A stretch of DNA of 64,000 nt from Gimesia benthica (GCF_009720525.1 NZ_CP043930.1:4434501-4498500); one strand, 5' to 3'; shown: positions 55,822 through 64,000, counted from the stretch's first letter. Notes: generated from the letters alone by a model not told the origin. A program made the numbers and translations.

Positions 55822-56790
55822 TTAAAGCGCTTCCGGCGACCCGGGACCGGGCGAAATTAGTCGGTCTGCACCCGCTTCCAGCAGCGACTCCGCAGCCTTG
55901 ATTCCGGTTTCTGCAGCCGCTTCCAGTGCGCCACTTTCGGAGACGAAAATCCGCTCCTGACCGTCGCCGCTCAATACGACTGCTTCCAATGTCAGTTGAT
56001 TCTCTTCCAGCCGAGACAGACTGCCGATCGGAGCATGACAGCCCGCACGCAGATGCGAAAGCAGACTTCGTTCAGCCGTGGTCGCGGCGCGCACCGCGGG
56101 ATCGGAAATCGCTCCCAGAATTTCAATGGTTTCAGTATCGTCGTCCCGGCATTCGATGCCCAAGGCGCCCTGACCGACGGCCGGATAGACTTCCGGCGGA
56201 CTTAAGAGCAGCCAGTTCCGTTCGGCCAGCAGTTCCAGTCGCACCATTCCCGCTTTCGCCAGACACAGGGCGTCGTATTCACCGGAGTCCAGTTTCTTCA
56301 GACGTGTCTGCACGTTTCCGCGGACTTCGAGCATTTCCAGGTCGCTTCGCTGATGCAGCAGTTGAGCCCGGCGCCGCAGACTTCCCGTTCCAATCCGTGC
56401 CTGTTCGGGCAGATCAGCCAGCGACTCAATCGGCTCGGAACCCTCGGGCAGAATCAGCACATCGAACAAGGGACCCCGGTCCGGGATTCCCGCCAGGGTC
56501 AGACCGGGAGCTGGCTCGGTCGGTAAATCTTTGAGACTGTGAACCGCCAGATCAGCCCTTCCGTCCAAAACCGCTTTCTGCACTTCGCGAGTGAACACAC
56601 CCAGTCCGCCGAACTGGGATAGCGGCGAGGTCAGATCGCGGTCACCTTCCGATGTGATATGCACGATTTCAATCGGCCGTCCGCTCCCCTGAGCTTCCAG
56701 CAGGGCAGACACATGCTCTGCCTGCCAGAGCGCAAGCTTGCTTGCTCGGGTCGCGATGCGCAAGGGACGCGGTTCCGCTGTCTGATTCAT
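55822..56790 (-). CDS. hemC: Hydroxymethylbilane synthase (porphobilinogen deaminase)
   Basis: 322 aa, usual length. Family motifs: IATRASKLALWQAEHV, ITSEGDRD, FTREVQKAVLDGRADLAVHSLKDLPT, GTGSLRRRAQLLHQR and EVRGNVQTRLKKL. The cofactor cysteine is C251 in AGCHAPIG, which carries the dipyrromethane. The enzyme joins four porphobilinogen molecules into hydroxymethylbilane for heme and corrinoid synthesis in the cytoplasm. It lies 78 bases downstream of DUF502 on the same strand. No other hem gene is in the window. Confidence 0.97.
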   Translation of the reverse strand: MNQTAEPRPLRIATRASKLALWQAEHVSALLEAQGSGRPIEIVHITSEGDRDLTSPLSQFGGLGVFTREVQKAVLDGRADLAVHSLKDLPTEPAPGLTLAGIPDRGPLFDVLILPEGSEPIESLADLPEQARIGTGSLRRRAQLLHQRSDLEMLEVRGNVQTRLKKLDSGEYDALCLAKAGMVRLELLAERNWLLLSPPEVYPAVGQGALGIECRDDDTETIEILGAISDPAVRAATTAERSLLSHLRAGCHAPIGSLSRLEENQLTLEAVVLSGDGQERIFVSESGALEAAAETGIKAAESLLEAGADRLISPGPGSPEAL

Positions 56791-56868
56791 CAGTCAAATC
56801 TGCTTTCTATCCTGCGTATTCTGTTTTCGTGTCTCTCGTGACCGCATCGATCAACGTCAGACCGCGGT

Positions 56869-58053
56869 CTATTTTTCCGGTGGCTGCTCGGTGCTGTCAG
56901 TGGAATTTGACTCGGAAGCATCAGTCGTTTCTTCCGATTCGGAATGTTCGCTGGCGAGTGTGGTGGTCTGAGTCGTGGGTTCGGGCGGAGCGATCTGAAC
57001 TTTGAAGCCGGCCAGCTTGCGATCGCCCAACAGACGCTTACCCAGTTCCTCCCGCAGCAGTTCATCAGTCACTTTCTGTTGCGGAGGCACCAGCACTCCA
57101 CAAGACAGGCAGAACTGAAACGCCTGGTCGACGGTCAGGTTCAAATCTACAATCTCGCTGCGGGGAACACTCATCGTATAACCGGTAACCGGCATCGGTG
57201 AGGTGGGAATCAGGATCGCTACCAGGGGTTCACCCGCGGTCACCGTCATTTCGAGCATACTGTCTCCCGTGACGAATCCCAGCGACCAGATGCCGCGCCG
57301 CGGGTATTCCACGGCGACCACGCGACTGTAATCGACCGAGCGTTCGCTGAAGAAGAAGTCGGTCACCTGCTTCACCGAAGAATAAACGTTGCTCACGACA
57401 GGCAGTCTCGCCAGTACGCCCTGTTCGAACTTGTAGACCATCCAGGCGCCAATCCGGGCTGTCACGAAACGACCCAGGAAGTACAACGCTACAATCGTCA
57501 ATGCCACGGCAACCGCGCTCAGGTTGAACAGACTTTTGAACCAGCGGGTCGTCGCCAGTTCCATATAGAGCCCCATCGCCGTTGTCGGCATGTCGGACGC
57601 GCGAATTCGCTTCGCGACTTCCCGATAGTCAGTATAAGGTACCGCCCGATCTCCAAACGGAACCCAGGCCTTATCCGTAAGCTGACGACGGGGAATTCGC
57701 CCCAGCGTCTGATCGTCAATCGCTTCCAGTTCCGCTGCATCCGTCCTGCTGACGAGGTAATCTTTGCGACAGTATTCCAGAGGAGGCAGTCCTTCCACCT
57801 GCACGAAGCTATCCCGCGGCTGGGAATCGTCGGTGAAGTAGGCGATACAATAGCGCACCGTGGTTGTGGTAGGCGTGATGATATAGTCATTCACGATTCC
57901 CGCGACCCAGATGACGATCACCAGCGTCAGAATCGGCGGCAGGCTGATCGCCAGGCCCCGCAGAAAGAAGTGATGGGTTCTCCCGATCTTTTTCTTCTCC
58001 TTTTTTTCAGGCGAATTCTTACCAGGGGGTGGCGGTGTGGTACTCGCATCCAT
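56869..58053 (-). CDS. DUF502-family membrane protein
   Basis: 394 aa, longer than typical DUF502 proteins (about 200). A Pro/Lys-rich start is followed by helix one (about 31-52, FLRGLAISLPPILTLVIVIWV, the family phrase). An inserted segment of about 120 residues follows, then helix two (about 178-200, with LGRFVTARIGAWMVYKFEQGVLARLPVVSNVYSSVKQVTDFFF continuing the domain). Later phrases are MLEMTVTAGEP, PTSPMPVTGY and VDLNLTVDQAFQFCLSCGV. The tail is acidic and Ser/Thr-rich. Function of the family is unknown. It lies between comF and hemC on the same strand. Confidence 0.88.
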   Translation of the reverse strand: MDASTTPPPPGKNSPEKKEKKKIGRTHHFFLRGLAISLPPILTLVIVIWVAGIVNDYIITPTTTTVRYCIAYFTDDSQPRDSFVQVEGLPPLEYCRKDYLVSRTDAAELEAIDDQTLGRIPRRQLTDKAWVPFGDRAVPYTDYREVAKRIRASDMPTTAMGLYMELATTRWFKSLFNLSAVAVALTIVALYFLGRFVTARIGAWMVYKFEQGVLARLPVVSNVYSSVKQVTDFFFSERSVDYSRVVAVEYPRRGIWSLGFVTGDSMLEMTVTAGEPLVAILIPTSPMPVTGYTMSVPRSEIVDLNLTVDQAFQFCLSCGVLVPPQQKVTDELLREELGKRLLGDRKLAGFKVQIAPPEPTTQTTTLASEHSESEETTDASESNSTDSTEQPPEK

Positions 58054-58126
58054 CGAGATAACTTACCTTATCTGTTGTATCCACTGAAACAGCAGCCATT
58101 TCCGTGGAGTATCGATCTTAAATCTT

Positions 58127-58885
58127 CTATTGGCCCAGGGCCCTGGCAATGACTGCCACGTTGATCTCGCGGGCTCCTGCCTCCAGCAGCGCCTGCGTCG
58201 CAGCGTTGGCGGTTGAGCCCGTAGTCAGGACATCATCCACCAGTAAAATGCTCTGCCCCTGGATTCGCCTCGCTCGACGCACTCGAAACGCATCCCGTAA
58301 ATTTCGTCTTCGTTCTGAAGAATTCAATCCGAGCTGCGCAGGGGTCCGTTTTCGTTTCGCGAGTATATTCACGTCGAAAGGGGCTTGCAAGCGGCCCGAC
58401 AAAGCCTCACCAATCAGAGTCGACGGATTATGAGACCGGTAGAGCCGGGATGTCCAGTGCAGCGGGATCGGAATGATCAGATCAAAGTTCATGTTCTCCA
58501 GTGTTTCCTGATGGCGGTAGTATAGTAGATTTCCCAGGCTCACTCCCAGAGGGGCTCCCGGGTTCTGCTTCAGTTTTAAGATTAATTCGCTCAATGGTCC
58601 CTGATATTGACCCAGGGCTATCGCTCGCGTGAATAAAAAACGATCTTTCCTGCAGTGAATGCAGCCTGAAGACGTCTCTACATGCGGACCCACCGGTGCA
58701 CCGCACCGTCCACACGTGTGAGCCATCAGGGGGGCGATCTGGTCGATCCGGGGCCCGCAGTTCGTTCCATCGCACAGCTGGTCTTCACCGCACAGTACAC
58801 ACCGAGGCGGATAAACAAAATTCCTCCCCGCCTGCAGCCAGCCGCGGGAAAGTGTCTCAATCAGGGGAATCCCCGAATATTTCAT
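58127..58885 (-). CDS. comF: ComF-family phosphoribosyltransferase-like protein
   Basis: 252 aa. The N-terminal zinc-ribbon-like cysteines are CVLCGEDQLC, CGRCGAP and CIHC. The C-terminal type I phosphoribosyltransferase fold carries ILLVDDVLTTGST (about 215-227, the PRPP-binding loop). LIIPIPLHWTSRLYRSHNPSTLIGEAL and KRKRTPAQLGLNSSERRRNL are characteristic ComF phrases. In transformable bacteria ComF helps take up single-stranded DNA, but in many genomes, including planctomycetes, the role is uncertain. No signal peptide. It is the first gene of the comF-DUF502-hemC reverse run. Confidence 0.93.
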   Translation of the reverse strand: MKYSGIPLIETLSRGWLQAGRNFVYPPRCVLCGEDQLCDGTNCGPRIDQIAPLMAHTCGRCGAPVGPHVETSSGCIHCRKDRFLFTRAIALGQYQGPLSELILKLKQNPGAPLGVSLGNLLYYRHQETLENMNFDLIIPIPLHWTSRLYRSHNPSTLIGEALSGRLQAPFDVNILAKRKRTPAQLGLNSSERRRNLRDAFRVRRARRIQGQSILLVDDVLTTGSTANAATQALLEAGAREINVAVIARALGQ

Positions 58886-59023
58886 GATTTCACCAAAGTC
58901 ACTACTGGGATCTCAGCTGATTTTCGATATCCTCACATCTTAAAGCAGCAGTCCCGGAAAATACAGATCCAATGTACAGATGGGACAATTTCACATGCAC
59001 GGCACGTTGGTCAGGGAAAGTCA

Positions 59024-60478
59024 TTGGAAGACAGCAGCACAGCAACAGTCATTGTCGGAGGCGGTCTCGCCGGCCTGGCCTGCGCTGCGGCTCTCGCGGA
59101 GCGGAATCAGCCTGTCACCCTGCTCGAGTCCCGACCCCGACTCGGGGGGCGCGCGAGCTCCTTTGAAGACCAGCAGTCCCAGTCCCTGATCGACAACTGT
59201 CAGCACGTCAGCATGGGTTGCTGTCACGAATTCAATCGCTTCTGCGAGACCGTCGGCATCGCCGATTCCTTTGAGCGAGCCGAGCAGCTCTACTTCATCG
59301 GTCCCCATCAGAGCGGTCCCGTCAACGCCGACACCCGCTTTCAGGTGAACCGCTTTGCCTCCAGTCCGGCGCTCCCCACACCCCTGCATCTGTTTCCCGC
59401 CTTCGCGCGACTCTCCTATCTCAACTTCCGCGAGAAACGCGAACTGGCCCAGGGACTCAAACAGCTCGCACGCACCCGCGTCAATCTGCAAGACGAACCG
59501 ACCATGGCCGACTGGCTCCAGGCACACGGGCAGTCGCAAACCGTCATCGATCGCTTCTGGAACGTAGTTCTTGTCAGCGCACTCAGCGAAAGCCTGGAAC
59601 GCATCAGCCTCTCGCATGCCCGCAAGGTTTTTGTGGATGGCTTTCTCCGCGCCCGCGACAGCTGGCAGGTTCTGATTCCCACCACACCCCTCGAACAGTT
59701 GTACGGCACCACAATCAGTGACTGGCTGACCACACGTGGTACCGAGATCCGTCTCAAGACCGGCGTCAAACAAATCCACATCACCGACGGCAAAGTAACC
59801 GGCGTCGAACTTCGGGATGGCACTCACATCGATGCAGACCGCGTCGTGCTCGCCGTTCCCCACCAGCGCGTGCTCGATCTGCTGCCTGCCGAGTTCCCCG
59901 GTCGCACAGAACTGTCGCGCATCGCAGAGCTTGAAGCGGCTCCTATCACCAGCGTGCATCTCTGGTTTGATCGCGAAATCACGCCGCTCCCGCACGCGGT
60001 CTTCGTGGATTGTCTTTCTCAATGGATGTTCAACCGTACGCAGTTGATGCAGCAGGAGCACGACGGACGCTGGTATTACCAGATCGTCATCTCGGCCAGT
60101 CATCAACTCACCGCAGCCGGACGCCAGGGACGTTCGCAGGAGGAGATCATCCAGGAGGTCATCGCGGAACTCACCCGGATCTGGCCTGTCACCGGAGAGG
60201 CCCAACTGCTGCATAGTCGCATGCTCACTGAACATCATGCAGTCTTCTCCGTTCAGCCCGGTGTGGAACAGCTCCGCCCCGCGCAACGGACGCAGGTCGC
60301 AGGTCTGTATCTCGCCGGAGACTGGACTTCCACCGGCTGGCCCGCCACGATGGAAGGGGCCGTCCGCAGTGGATTACTCGCGGCCGAGGAACTGCTCCAC
60401 GATCTGGGGAAACCCGATTCATTGTTACTGCCTCCTGAAAATACGGCTTTTCTATCCAAAATGCTCTTCAGACTGTAA
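59024..60478 (+). CDS. hpnE: Hydroxysqualene dehydroxylase (squalene-associated FAD desaturase)
   Basis: 484 aa from TTG 59024, with AGGGA six bases upstream; no in-frame ATG fits. The FAD-binding motif VIVGGGLAGLACAAALAE (residues about 9-26) is right at the start, followed by ESRPRLGGRASSF. The HpnE-typical DNCQHVSMGCCHEF, WNVVLVSALSESLERIS, and the C-terminal YLAGDWTSTGWPATMEGAVRSG are present. HpnE removes the hydroxyl from hydroxysqualene to give squalene in the HpnCDE route to hopanoids and sterols. HpnC and HpnD are not in the window. The potassium channel gene starts 10 bases after its stop. Confidence 0.92.
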   Translation: MEDSSTATVIVGGGLAGLACAAALAERNQPVTLLESRPRLGGRASSFEDQQSQSLIDNCQHVSMGCCHEFNRFCETVGIADSFERAEQLYFIGPHQSGPVNADTRFQVNRFASSPALPTPLHLFPAFARLSYLNFREKRELAQGLKQLARTRVNLQDEPTMADWLQAHGQSQTVIDRFWNVVLVSALSESLERISLSHARKVFVDGFLRARDSWQVLIPTTPLEQLYGTTISDWLTTRGTEIRLKTGVKQIHITDGKVTGVELRDGTHIDADRVVLAVPHQRVLDLLPAEFPGRTELSRIAELEAAPITSVHLWFDREITPLPHAVFVDCLSQWMFNRTQLMQQEHDGRWYYQIVISASHQLTAAGRQGRSQEEIIQEVIAELTRIWPVTGEAQLLHSRMLTEHHAVFSVQPGVEQLRPAQRTQVAGLYLAGDWTSTGWPATMEGAVRSGLLAAEELLHDLGKPDSLLLPPENTAFLSKMLFRL

Positions 60479-60488
60479 ACTTTCACGC

Positions 60489-61547
60489 ATGTTTCACCAG
60501 CTGACCTCAACCCTGGATCCGAAGCGCTCGCAGAAGCAGTCGCTTGCGCACTTCTTCCGCATCATGGTTCTGTTGATCGGCTTTACGATTTTCGGAACGG
60601 TCGGCATTCGGGTGATCGAAGGTGCTTCCTGGCTCGACAGCCTGTTCATGATCGTGATTACCGCGACCACTGTCGGATATGAAGACCCGGTGTCGCTGTC
60701 TGATAACGGCAAAATCTTTATCATTTTCTACCTCATGTTTGGTCTGGGGATTTTCACCTACAGTGTCTCCCAGCTCGGTCAGTGGATTGTGCGCCAGCAA
60801 ATGAGTTCGGTTCTGGAGAAACGACGCATGCAGAAAACAATTTCCAATCTGGAAGGTCACTACATCGTGTGTGGACTCGGTCGGATGGGACACTCCATCT
60901 GTGAGTATCTGCACGAACGCGAAAAACAGTTCGTGGTCATCGACAGTAACGAAGAACGCCTGGAGCAGACCTGCACTCCCCGCAACTGGTTTTACATCCA
61001 GGGAGACGCCACCGATGACCAGGTCCTCAAAAGTGCCGGCATCGAACGGGCGGCTTCCCTCGCAGCAGCCCTCCCCGGGGACGCTGACAACGTCTACGTG
61101 GTCCTCACCGCACGGATGCTGAATCCCGGCTTTCAGATCATCGCCCGCGCCAGCGACGACAAGGCCGGAGAGAAGATCAAACATGCCGGCGCGAATCGCG
61201 TGGTCAGTCCCTTCCGCAGCGGCGCCGTCAAAATCGCCCGCTTCATGATTCACCCCGCGGTCGAAGATTTTGTTGAGGTCGCCAGCAAACATGTGGGTGG
61301 GTTCGAAGTCGCCGACCTGCAGATCACCGACGCCAGCCCCTACTGCGGCAAGAAACTGAGTGAAACCGATCTGAGCACCAAAGGCATAATGGTGGTCGGC
61401 ATCTGTCGTCCCGGTCATCAGCCCCAGATGCCCCCGTCCAGTTCGTCGATTCTCAACGCGGGCGACAGTATCTTCGCCCTGGGTTCCTCGGATGCGATTA
61501 CGCAGCTGATGGAAGAATTCAATCCGTCCACCGAGACATCCGCCTGA
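60489..61547 (+). CDS. Two-helix potassium channel with RCK domain, altered filter
   Basis: 352 aa from ATG 60489; the frame is open further upstream, within hpnE, but the protein begins sensibly here. Membrane helix one is at about 24-42 and helix two at about 75-98. The pore loop reads ATTVGYEDPV: the selectivity filter is T-V-G-Y-E-D (61-66), where K+ channels normally have TVGYGD, so the last glycine is Glu (E65). The RCK/TrkA-N domain follows, with YIVCGLGRMGHSICEYL (G129, G131, G134 of GxGxxG) and VIDSNEE; a TrkA-C domain occupies about 270-352. It resembles MthK-type channels gated by a ligand. Ion selectivity is uncertain. Confidence 0.9.
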   Translation: MFHQLTSTLDPKRSQKQSLAHFFRIMVLLIGFTIFGTVGIRVIEGASWLDSLFMIVITATTVGYEDPVSLSDNGKIFIIFYLMFGLGIFTYSVSQLGQWIVRQQMSSVLEKRRMQKTISNLEGHYIVCGLGRMGHSICEYLHEREKQFVVIDSNEERLEQTCTPRNWFYIQGDATDDQVLKSAGIERAASLAAALPGDADNVYVVLTARMLNPGFQIIARASDDKAGEKIKHAGANRVVSPFRSGAVKIARFMIHPAVEDFVEVASKHVGGFEVADLQITDASPYCGKKLSETDLSTKGIMVVGICRPGHQPQMPPSSSSILNAGDSIFALGSSDAITQLMEEFNPSTETSA

Positions 61548-61819
61548 AAAGCGTCCGCGGTTTCTCTTCGTCGGTCCCTGCGGCCCAACCTGAACATGGC
61601 TCACCGCTGTCTCAGAGGAAGTGCATAAACTCCCCTTGATCGCCTCCCGCCGATGCGTATGCTGTTCTAACTTTGGCTCGCGCGCGAGACAGGTAATCTG
61701 CACTAAAACATTCGGCACCAGTGACGCAACAACAGCTGAATCCCCGTTGCTTTTCACCGGTTGTCTACTGGAACAGATCGCACTACTTCGCAAAGTCAGT
61801 CCTTCAATGTTCAGGGCAA

Positions 61820-61904
61820 ACCAGGACACAAACCGGTCACAGCAGGACAAAATTCCGGACAGACCAGGACAAAATCCGGGCACAAGCGGACAAAATTCTG
61901 TCCC
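61820..61904. repeat. Four imperfect 21-bp tandem repeats
   Basis: Units lie at 61820-61840, 61841-61862, 61863-61883 and 61884-61904, built around GGACAAAATTCCGG-type cores with a two-base shift in the second. They are too few and too imperfect for a CRISPR array, with no constant spacer. The 21-bp length equals seven codons but no gene covers them. Confidence 0.65.
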
Positions 61905-62030
61905 GCCCCGATTCAGAAAACACATCAACCTGGAACAGAGATTTTACTGAAGAAACGGACTAATGTGTTCGCTCGCCTGACGACATCCCCGACAGCTCAA
62001 CCTCTGATCGAAATACATATGACACTCTCC

Positions 62031-62238
62031 CCTGAGCGGAATGGCGCTAGCCACCGGTAACACGGATAGACGCTGACCTCAGAACCAGTGCCGAGCCCTA
62101 TCACGCTCACTACTGATCCGTGGCCTAGGGTATCCTGTCGCTCTGGTTCTCGGGACTCCAACAACAGAAAATCCAAATTCGCCGCAGTGCGTTAGCCCCG
62201 GTTGAAACGACTTTGGTCTGGAGCATTCGAATTAAGAA
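62031..62238 (+). repeat. REP-like ~206-bp direct repeat, copy A
   Basis: Begins CCTGAGCGGAATGGCG and ends near CGAATTAAGAA. The start and end carry two similar short cores in the same orientation: GCGCTAGCCACCGGT at 62044-62058 and GCGTTAGCCCCGGTT at 62190-62204. The first core contains the palindromes GCTAGC and ACCGGT. It pairs with copy B, 344 bases downstream. Confidence 0.8.
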
Positions 62239-62374
62239 TCACGAACTGCCCACCAGCAGATTATAAGAAACCGCACCCACCACCCGCAGATAAACAGTAC
62301 GCAGCACTGAAAAGCCGGAACCGAAGCAAGGAGAACACTGCCGCTCACTCAACAGTGAAAACAACCCCACCAGA

Positions 62375-62578
62375 CCTGAGCGGAATGGCGCTAGCCACCG
62401 GTAACACGGGTAGATGCTGACCTCAGAACCAGTGACGAGTCCTATTACGCTCACAGATCCGTGGCCGAGGGTATGCTGTTACTCTTGTTTTCAGGACTTC
62501 AACAGCAGAAAAGAAAATTAGCCGCAGGGCGTTAGCCCCGGTTGAAACGTCTTTGGTATATATCATCCGAATTAAGAA
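62375..62578 (+). repeat. REP-like ~206-bp direct repeat, copy B
   Basis: Same orientation and order of parts as copy A, beginning CCTGAGCGGAATGGCG and ending near CGAATTAAGAA. Substitutions and small indels are mostly in the middle, while the GCGCTAGCCACCGGT start core is unchanged. A spacer of 136 bases separates the two copies. No transposase or target-site pair is evident. Confidence 0.8.
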
Positions 62579-62612
62579 ACGCTACCTAGCGCCTGGCCGC
62601 TCACAGAATCGG

Positions 62613-62789
62613 GTAAGCCCGAATGCAATTCGGGCCGAGCGTAGCGAGCAGGAAACTGCCAGGCAGAGAGCACGAACGAAAGGGAATCGTGGTTGCCGGA
62701 CATTTCATCTCATCGGACAGCGTTTCCTGAATGATTCGCCTACCCTGTCAGTTTCCTGTTGCCTGCGGCAATACCGGATTGCATCCGGT
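62613..62789. repeat. Inverted pair of small hairpin (REP-like) elements
   Basis: The left arm has the hairpin CCCGAAT-GCA-ATTCGGG (62618-62634) and then CAGGAAACTG with CAGG after one base. The right arm, read in reverse complement, has ACCGGAT-GCA-ATCCGGT (62773-62789), a small TTGCC/GGCAA hairpin (62759-62771), and CAGGAAACTG with CAGG after one base. The conserved CAGGAAACTG tail and ATGCAAT hairpin cores in inverted order are typical of paired REP elements. Confidence 0.65.
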
Positions 62790-62867
62790 ACCACCCATGG
62801 AAATAGAACCGGACACAAAAACCTTTTTCGTGCTTTTCGTATCTTTCATGGTAGCAAAAAAACAGGA

Positions 62868-64000
62868 TCAATCCCGCACCAGCGACCACTGCTGATCCAG
62901 AATCTTCGGCGACACCTTCAGCGCCGTTCCCAGTTTCTGGGCGAACAGCGACACGCGGAATTCTTCCAGCAGCCAGCGGAACTTGATCAGTTGCGGATCA
63001 ATAATCTCCCGCTCATGATGCTGCCGGGCCCGCTGGGCGTACATTTCAATGTACCGCGAAATACTGCGAATATTAGCGATGTCCCGCTGCAGTCCGCTCC
63101 CGCCGAGTTTACTCAACCGCATTTCCATCCCCTGCAGGTAACGGGGAACCTGTTGCAGCCAGGGGTAGGGCGTATTCACCAGGAAGCGGGCGTTGATCAG
63201 GGCATTCAACTGCGCCCGCATGTCGGCCAGCGGTTCATTCCAGGCGGGAACCTTGGTCTTATCCAGCGTGATCTTGATTTTGTGATACTGCTCAAACAGC
63301 GTCGGCAACAGTGCCGCCAGATCCTGTGCGGCGACCGGAATCTGGTTCCGCCATTCCTTGATCAACTGACGATACTCGGCCTCGGTCCGTGGCTGGCGTT
63401 CTTTCTGTCCGCACAGCACCCGCTCCGCCAGCAGTTCGACCAGTTGTTCCCGCAGATTGATCCCGCCGATCCCCGCGGCATACAGTGAGATCCGTTCCAG
63501 GCCCGGGATATTTTCCACCTGTGATTTCAATCGCCGATGTTCGGCCAGCACAAACAGCCGCCGCAATCCGAACCGCGTCTCATAGGCGGCCCGCTCGGGC
63601 GCATCCCGCAGGCAGAGCATCACCGACTTCCCTTCATCGACCAGGCTCGGAAACCCGGTGAGTGACAGATTATCATGATCGATCTGCACCTCGGCTGGAA
63701 AATCTCCGAACGTCCAGTCAGTCAACCCGCTCTGGCTCCAGTGATCATCCGAGAGTGCCGAGAAGCTGCTGGCCGCTTTCGAACCATATTCCTGTCGCAG
63801 CTGCGTCAGGTTCCGGTTGACGGCGATCGCATCGCCCCCCTGGTCCAGCACACGGATATTCATCTGCAGATGCTGAGGCAGCCGCTCCGTTTCAAACATC
63901 TCCTTCGTGATCCGCTCTCCCGAAATCTGGGACAGCAGTGTCGCGACTTTCTCTTCAAACGAACCCTTGCCGAACTCCAGCTGCTTCACGACCTGCTTCG
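62868..64000 (-). CDS. hrpA: ATP-dependent RNA helicase HrpA, C-terminal part (N-terminus beyond window)
   Basis: The frame continues past the right edge; about 377 codons are visible and the stop is at 62868. This is the C-terminal DUF3418 region of HrpA-type DEAH helicases: YGSKAASSFSAL-type linker, WTFGDFPAEVQ, GFPSLVDEGKSVML, SVMLCLRDAPERAAYETRFGLRRLF (family phrase), and late helices IPRYLQGMEMRLSKL-like and DPQLIKFRWLLEEFRVSLFAQKLGT. The helicase motifs would lie further right. HrpA rescues stalled ribosomes or mRNA in E. coli. The visible part looks intact. Confidence 0.9.
   Translation of the reverse strand, partial: KQVVKQLEFGKGSFEEKVATLLSQISGERITKEMFETERLPQHLQMNIRVLDQGGDAIAVNRNLTQLRQEYGSKAASSFSALSDDHWSQSGLTDWTFGDFPAEVQIDHDNLSLTGFPSLVDEGKSVMLCLRDAPERAAYETRFGLRRLFVLAEHRRLKSQVENIPGLERISLYAAGIGGINLREQLVELLAERVLCGQKERQPRTEAEYRQLIKEWRNQIPVAAQDLAALLPTLFEQYHKIKITLDKTKVPAWNEPLADMRAQLNALINARFLVNTPYPWLQQVPRYLQGMEMRLSKLGGSGLQRDIANIRSISRYIEMYAQRARQHHEREIIDPQLIKFRWLLEEFRVSLFAQKLGTALKVSPKILDQQWSLVRD

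Larger units (their letters stand above)
61548..62867. other. Repeat-rich non-coding region
   Basis: About 1.3 kb between the channel gene and hrpA with no credible protein gene on either strand. It holds four 21-bp tandem units (61820-61904), a duplicated ~206-bp element (62031 and 62375) and an inverted pair of hairpin elements (62613-62789). A further A/T hairpin at about 62815-62833, with CACGAAAAA/TTTTTGTG arms, may end hrpA transcription. The rest is unassigned. Confidence 0.65.

Noticed and set aside
59021-60286. Long open frame antisense to hpnE (about 420 codons)
   Set aside because: It is fully antisense to a gene with clear FAD and HpnE motifs, shows no domain of its own and has the composition of a shadow of GC-biased third positions.
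61820-61904. Possible CRISPR array
   Set aside because: Units of 21-22 bp touch each other with no spacers, and no cas gene is in the window.
60507-61928. Long open frame antisense to the potassium channel (about 470 codons)
   Set aside because: The forward frame carries the pore loop and RCK motifs. The antisense frame has no recognisable motif or ribosome site.

Overview
The window looks like chromosomal DNA of a marine planctomycete, probably near Gimesia/Planctomyces (inferred, not searched). The grounds are three secreted sulfatases, an LptD-type outer-membrane protein, very large secreted beta-repeat proteins, a PHP/DUF3604 protein and a PQQ-like propeller typical of that phylum, and a motif inside one giant protein that matches the N-terminal signature of planctomycete DUF1559 pilin-like proteins. 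GC content is moderate and genes are densely packed on both strands. I saw no tRNA, rRNA, CRISPR array, phage or transposase gene.

Layout. 1-1.2 kb: the N-terminal part of a ceramidase-like hydrolase running off the left edge. 1.6-13.3 kb: two adjacent envelope proteins of 1181 and 2687 aa. They share a repeated N-terminal motif, and the larger looks like a fusion of two such modules, with an internal membrane block and a second signal-peptide-like segment. 13.4-19.3 kb: an MBL hydrolase facing a six-gene reverse operon (RDD, SpoIIM, membrane protein, DUF4129, DUF4350, Rieske). 19.6-30 kb: single genes, namely a terpenoid-cyclase-fold secreted protein, creatininase-like, GNAT, a membrane-anchored protein with exact 24-residue repeats, a thioredoxin-like lipoprotein, a sulfatase, UPF0502, an M28 peptidase and a TPR protein.

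30.2-32.5 kb: a probable sulfide/persulfide module. An ArsR repressor, a YgaP-like membrane rhodanese and an MBL-rhodanese fusion are encoded together. Two near-identical inverted repeats lie upstream of the first two genes and are good operator candidates. 32.7-41 kb: a secreted hydrolase island (metallophosphoesterase, two sulfatases, GDSL hydrolase, DUF3604) that also holds a PQQ-like propeller gene broken by a one-base frameshift in a G run. 41-54.5 kb: an AMP-forming CoA ligase, a small conserved protein with a SNF2 helicase, an alpha/beta hydrolase, a DgkA-like protein lacking its catalytic glutamate behind lptD, a GT39-like glycosyltransferase and an MMPL transporter. 54.5-61.5 kb: a citrate-synthase homologue with several changed active-site residues, hemC, DUF502, comF, hpnE and an RCK potassium channel with an altered selectivity filter.

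61.5-62.9 kb is a repeat-rich non-coding stretch with four 21-bp tandem units, a duplicated ~206-bp REP-like element and an inverted pair of small hairpin elements. The right edge cuts through hrpA. The best candidates for undescribed biology are the 1.6-13.3 kb envelope proteins and the 24-residue-repeat protein. The clearest regulatory prediction is the paired ArsR operators.
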